The notes below the pieces were generated by a model. It saw nothing but the letters and a program-made list of their open reading frames with translations, was not told where the DNA came from and ran no database searches. The position numbers and the translations under genes were made by a program. A DNA stretch of 15,789 nucleotides, taken from positions 1 through 15,789 of the forward strand of contig CAZHMZ010000084.1 in assembly GCA_964532655.1 (NCBI GenBank), given 5' to 3'. The stretch comes from JAJFTV01 sp964532655. GTDB lineage: Bacteria; Chloroflexota; Anaerolineae; Anaerolineales; Anaerolineaceae. Positions 13,718 through 15,789 of this stretch are shown here, piece after piece (the first letter of the stretch is position 1; the number at the start of each line of letters is the position of its first letter).

Positions 13718-13744
13718 GAAATCTCTCATCGTTGGAGTGATCAA
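13714..13744 (+). promoter_or_regulatory. Shared leader motif, copy 2
   Basis: ATAAGAAATCT (13714-13724), 7 nt, TTGGAG (13732-13737), 6 nt, then the ATG at 13744. It overlaps the stop codon of the preceding gene and matches the leader of that gene at 12814-12845. Confidence 0.6.
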
Positions 13745-14670
13745 TGGAAAAAGATGTTTTTATTTGCCACGCCAGTCAAGATAAAATTCGCGTTGTTAAT
13801 TCATTGTTGGATGCTTTTTCGAAAGAAGAGATATCATATTGGGTTGATCAAGGCGAGATTGGCTGGGGAGACAGTATAACTAAGAAAGTAAATGAAGGTT
13901 TGAGTTTATCCAGATACGTTATCGTTGTTTTAAGTACTGCGTTCTTAGAGAAAAATTGGCCCGAACGCGAATTTTTCGCTGCCCTAAATCAAGAATCGTC
14001 ATCAGGAGAAGTCAGACTGTTGCCGCTTCTTGTAGGAAGTAACGACGAAAGAAATAATATAATCCAGCGTTACCCATTAATAAATGACAAAATGTATTTA
14101 GTATGGGATGGAAAGACTGAACCGATCATCGATGCTCTATGCAGAAAATTGGGTCGCAAGATCAAAGATACGAACCCAACTACTATCTCAAATCCTACAT
14201 CAGGGAAATCATCTTTTACAATACCTTTGCCAAAGATTAAAAAGATTTTCACCCAAAAGGAAAAAGATAGTTTCCTTCAAAACAGTTTCATGGTAATTAA
14301 ACAATATTTTCAAAGCGCCCTTCATCAACTTAAGTCCCACTATTCAGAGCAAGTTGATGTTGATTTTGTCGAAATTCACAAGTTTGAGTTTTTTGCAAAG
14401 ATTTATGCAAATGGTAGTATAAGGAATCAATGTAGAATTTGGTTTGGAGGCTTTTCCGATACCAATAGTATCGCTTACCTTGAAGGGAGAACGATCGACA
14501 ATATTGGGAACTCGTTTAATGAAGTCATCACAATTGAGGACAATGGAGATCAATTAAAATTTAAACTGTTGATGAATCATATTTGGGGAGGAGGGAATAA
14601 TGAAAATTTTTCACCCGAACAGGTGGCGGAAGCTTTGTGGAGAAGATTTACCAAACCGTTGGAATGGTGA
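13744..14670 (+). CDS. TIR-domain protein with an uncharacterised C-terminal domain (candidate NAD-cleaving defence effector)
   Basis: Residues 1-135 of this 308-residue protein form a TIR domain. VFICHASQDK (5-14) is box 1, DQGEIGWGDS (35-44) is the BB-loop, RYVIVVLSTAFLEKNW (57-72) is strand D and the following helix, and W72-PER-E76 fits the WxxxE motif. Its glutamate is the catalytic residue in NAD-cleaving TIRs. LLPLLVG (92-98) is a later core strand. A Ser/Thr/Pro/Lys-rich linker (141-166) joins a C-terminal domain (168-308) with a helix (EKDSFLQNSFMVIKQYFQSA), strands ending in CRIWFGGF (230-237), and a GGGNNENFSPEQVAEALWRRF tail region. I do not know a function for that domain. It could be the trigger sensor or oligomerisation part. 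Low G+C and the upstream orphan gene suggest a transferred two-gene defence unit (inference). Confidence 0.88.
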   Translation: MEKDVFICHASQDKIRVVNSLLDAFSKEEISYWVDQGEIGWGDSITKKVNEGLSLSRYVIVVLSTAFLEKNWPEREFFAALNQESSSGEVRLLPLLVGSNDERNNIIQRYPLINDKMYLVWDGKTEPIIDALCRKLGRKIKDTNPTTISNPTSGKSSFTIPLPKIKKIFTQKEKDSFLQNSFMVIKQYFQSALHQLKSHYSEQVDVDFVEIHKFEFFAKIYANGSIRNQCRIWFGGFSDTNSIAYLEGRTIDNIGNSFNEVITIEDNGDQLKFKLLMNHIWGGGNNENFSPEQVAEALWRRFTKPLEW

Positions 14671-14777
14671 GTTTATGGGCTGTTCAGTAAATTTGTTTAC
14701 TTAGATACATGCATAAATTATTCACAAAGGAATATTTTAGCCATAAAATTAGAGGATTACTCATTTACTTGCCGCTC
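14671..14777. other. Convergent intergenic gap without a clear terminator
   Basis: Between the TIR gene and ccmD lie 107 A+T-rich bases. The only structure seen is AGTAAA-TTTG-TTTACT (14690-14705), a weak 6-bp stem without a T-tract. The composition changes back to the G+C-rich level at about 14765, so this gap probably holds the right edge of the low-G+C island. I saw no direct repeat or attachment site. Confidence 0.5.
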
Positions 14778-14927
14778 TCATTCCCCTGTTATCTCTTCCA
14801 GCTCACGCTCTTCACGCCTCAGCCGTTTCCATCTCACCCATATACTGGCAGCATACCCCAGCATGATGGAGAATATCATCGCATAACCGGCGATCATGTA
14901 ATTCAGTGTCTGCGCGGGTTCGTTCAT
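14778..14927 (-). CDS. ccmD: CcmD-like small membrane protein of heme export
   Basis: A 49-residue frame starts at ATG 14927 behind AGGAG, 9 nt after the ccmC stop, and ends with TGA at 14780-14778. It has one hydrophobic segment (MIAGYAMIFSIMLGYAASIW, 11-30), then a basic stretch (VRWKRLRREER), then an acidic end (ELEEITGE). A single helix followed by a charged cytoplasmic tail, directly after ccmC, is the CcmD pattern. CcmD helps release heme-loaded CcmE from the CcmABC complex. Proteins this short carry little sequence signal, so the call rests mainly on gene order and topology. Confidence 0.8.
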   Translation of the reverse strand: MNEPAQTLNYMIAGYAMIFSIMLGYAASIWVRWKRLRREERELEEITGE

Positions 14928-14936
14928 GTGCCTCTC

Positions 14937-15635
14937 CTACTCCTCCAGCCGCTCTTTGAGCAGCGCCACCCGCCCGGCCAGCAGTCCGACTCGTACCCGG
15001 TGCCAGAGCAGCGTGGCAAACAGCAGCGTAAAGGTGACCAGGCTGAATAAAAAGGTTTGCAGCATGCGTGAGGTCATATCAAACGAACCCGCCGCCGAAG
15101 GATCTCCGCTGCCGACCACAACCGGGTGAATGGTACGAAAAATGCGAATGGAAAGAAATGTGAGCGGTACGCTGATAAAACCTACAATGGTATACACCGC
15201 GCCGAAACGCGCCCGCCGTTCCGGTTCATCGATTCCCTGACGCAGCATCAAATAGGCCAGGTAAACCAGCTCCATGATGGTGGTAGTGGTGAGACGCGGG
15301 TCCCAGGTCCACCAGGTATTCCAGATCGGCCGCGCCCAGATGGATCCGCTGACGATACCGATGAAGGTGAACACCAACCCGATCTCCACCCCGGCCACGC
15401 TGACCACATCCCACAGGGTGCGGCGTGTGCGTAAATACAACCCGCCCGCCACAGCCGAGACCAAAAACCCGAGCATGCCGGTCCACGTGGATGCAACGTG
15501 GAAGTAGAACACCCGCTGCACCTGCCCCATCACCGCTTCCAGGGGGGCATACCAAAACACCATCCCGGTGGCCGCCAGCAGAAAAGCTACGGTAATAAAG
15601 GTGAGGATCTTCAAACCTTTCGGAATTTTGGTCAT
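14937..15635 (-). CDS. ccmC: Cytochrome c maturation protein CcmC (heme handling)
   Basis: CcmC is an inner-membrane protein of System I cytochrome c maturation that presents heme to CcmE. The 232-residue product has about six hydrophobic segments and the family's tryptophan-rich loop WNTWWTWDPRLT (105-116), flanked by the heme-ligand histidines His46 (FYFHVAST) and His170 (RTIHPVVV). The start is ATG 15635, with GGAG 6 nt upstream; an in-frame extension to 15701 would overlap the end of ccmB and lacks support. It follows ccmB by 43 nt and is followed by ccmD after 9 nt, so all three are one minus-strand operon. The order ccmB-C-D and the length are usual. The organism therefore probably makes c-type cytochromes by System I. 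Confidence 0.94.
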   Translation of the reverse strand: MTKIPKGLKILTFITVAFLLAATGMVFWYAPLEAVMGQVQRVFYFHVASTWTGMLGFLVSAVAGGLYLRTRRTLWDVVSVAGVEIGLVFTFIGIVSGSIWARPIWNTWWTWDPRLTTTTIMELVYLAYLMLRQGIDEPERRARFGAVYTIVGFISVPLTFLSIRIFRTIHPVVVGSGDPSAAGSFDMTSRMLQTFLFSLVTFTLLFATLLWHRVRVGLLAGRVALLKERLEE

Positions 15636-15678
15636 TCGCTGCTCCGCATAAAAACGTCCCCCACTGGTGCTGCCGGGG

Positions 15679-15789
15679 TTATTCTTCCACCACAAAGTCA
15701 AACACCATAAAACCCGCCGAAAGGAAGATGATATCGTACACCACCAGCAATGTCAACCAGGGTTGAATCTCCGCCCAGGCGGCTGCCTG
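15679..15789 (-). CDS. ccmB: Heme exporter permease CcmB, C-terminal end (runs off the right edge)
   Basis: The last 36 codons of a frame enter from the right edge and stop with TAA at 15681-15679. They encode a final membrane helix (WLTLLVVYDIIFLSAGFMVF) and the closing residues DFVVEE. The pattern of a helix containing YD-I-I-F and an acidic ...EE end is typical of the CcmB C-terminus, and the gene lies directly before ccmC as expected. CcmB is the membrane part of the CcmAB transporter that drives release of heme-CcmE. Confidence 0.82.
   Translation of the reverse strand, partial: QAAAWAEIQPWLTLLVVYDIIFLSAGFMVFDFVVEE

Noticed and set aside
14709..15050. 113-codon plus-strand frame opposite ccmD and ccmC
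   Set aside because: It overlaps two well-supported minus-strand genes and its second half is a mirror frame of ccmC.
15636..15701. Longer ccmC frame from 15701
   Set aside because: It would overlap the end of ccmB, and the family N-terminus fits ATG 15635 with its own GGAG.

Overview
The window looks like a piece of a chromosome from an uncultured bacterium. The main body is G+C-rich by eye (mid to upper 50s percent). The gene style, with strong AGGAG ribosome sites, E. coli-like sigma-70 promoters, a ccmBCD heme-export cluster, a GS-I-beta-like glutamine synthetase and many interspersed palindromic repeats, would fit Chloroflexota (Anaerolineae). That assignment is inference; no rRNA or marker gene fixes it. 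A run of ten Ns (3913-3922) shows this is a draft assembly, probably metagenomic.

Left part (1-3781). A MATE-family efflux gene runs off the left edge on the minus strand. It is preceded by a long leader with a good promoter, a very short peptide frame, an intrinsic terminator and a mutually exclusive anti-terminator pairing. This is the layout of ribosome-mediated transcription attenuation. Divergent from it is a two-gene unit: a DASS/SLC13-type anion:sodium symporter and an M81 (MlrC-like) metallopeptidase, closed by a 14-bp terminator hairpin.

Middle part (3856-8128). A type I glutamine synthetase on the minus strand is broken only by the N gap. Divergent from it is a one-component regulator with a GntR winged helix fused to a periplasmic-binding-protein-like domain, then an OsmC-family peroxidase-like gene. 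About 990 bp without genes follows. It holds a terminator-like hairpin, a nested double palindrome (7297-7453) and three tandem copies of a ~139-bp MITE-like element.

Right-middle part (8074-12366). A probable four-gene operon starts from a TTGACA/TATACT promoter overlapped by two palindromic operators. It encodes a GntR/FCD repressor, a PLP enzyme of the cystathionine gamma-synthase/lyase family, a PLP class I/II aminotransferase with a TTG start, and ketopantoate hydroxymethyltransferase (PanB). A strong terminator closes it. The gene set suggests 2-oxo-acid/amino-acid interconversion feeding a C1-transfer step.

Right part (12368-15789). After an 18-bp perfect hairpin and a G+C-rich palindromic repeat, base composition drops sharply (about 35-40% G+C by eye) across a two-gene island. 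It holds an unrecognised 290-aa protein and a 308-aa TIR-domain protein with the WxxxE motif of NAD-cleaving TIRs and an uncharacterised C-terminal domain. Both genes carry nearly the same leader sequence just before their starts. This is the best candidate in the window for an undescribed, probably anti-phage, system. The window ends with minus-strand cytochrome c maturation genes in the order ccmB (partial), ccmC, ccmD (a 49-aa gene).
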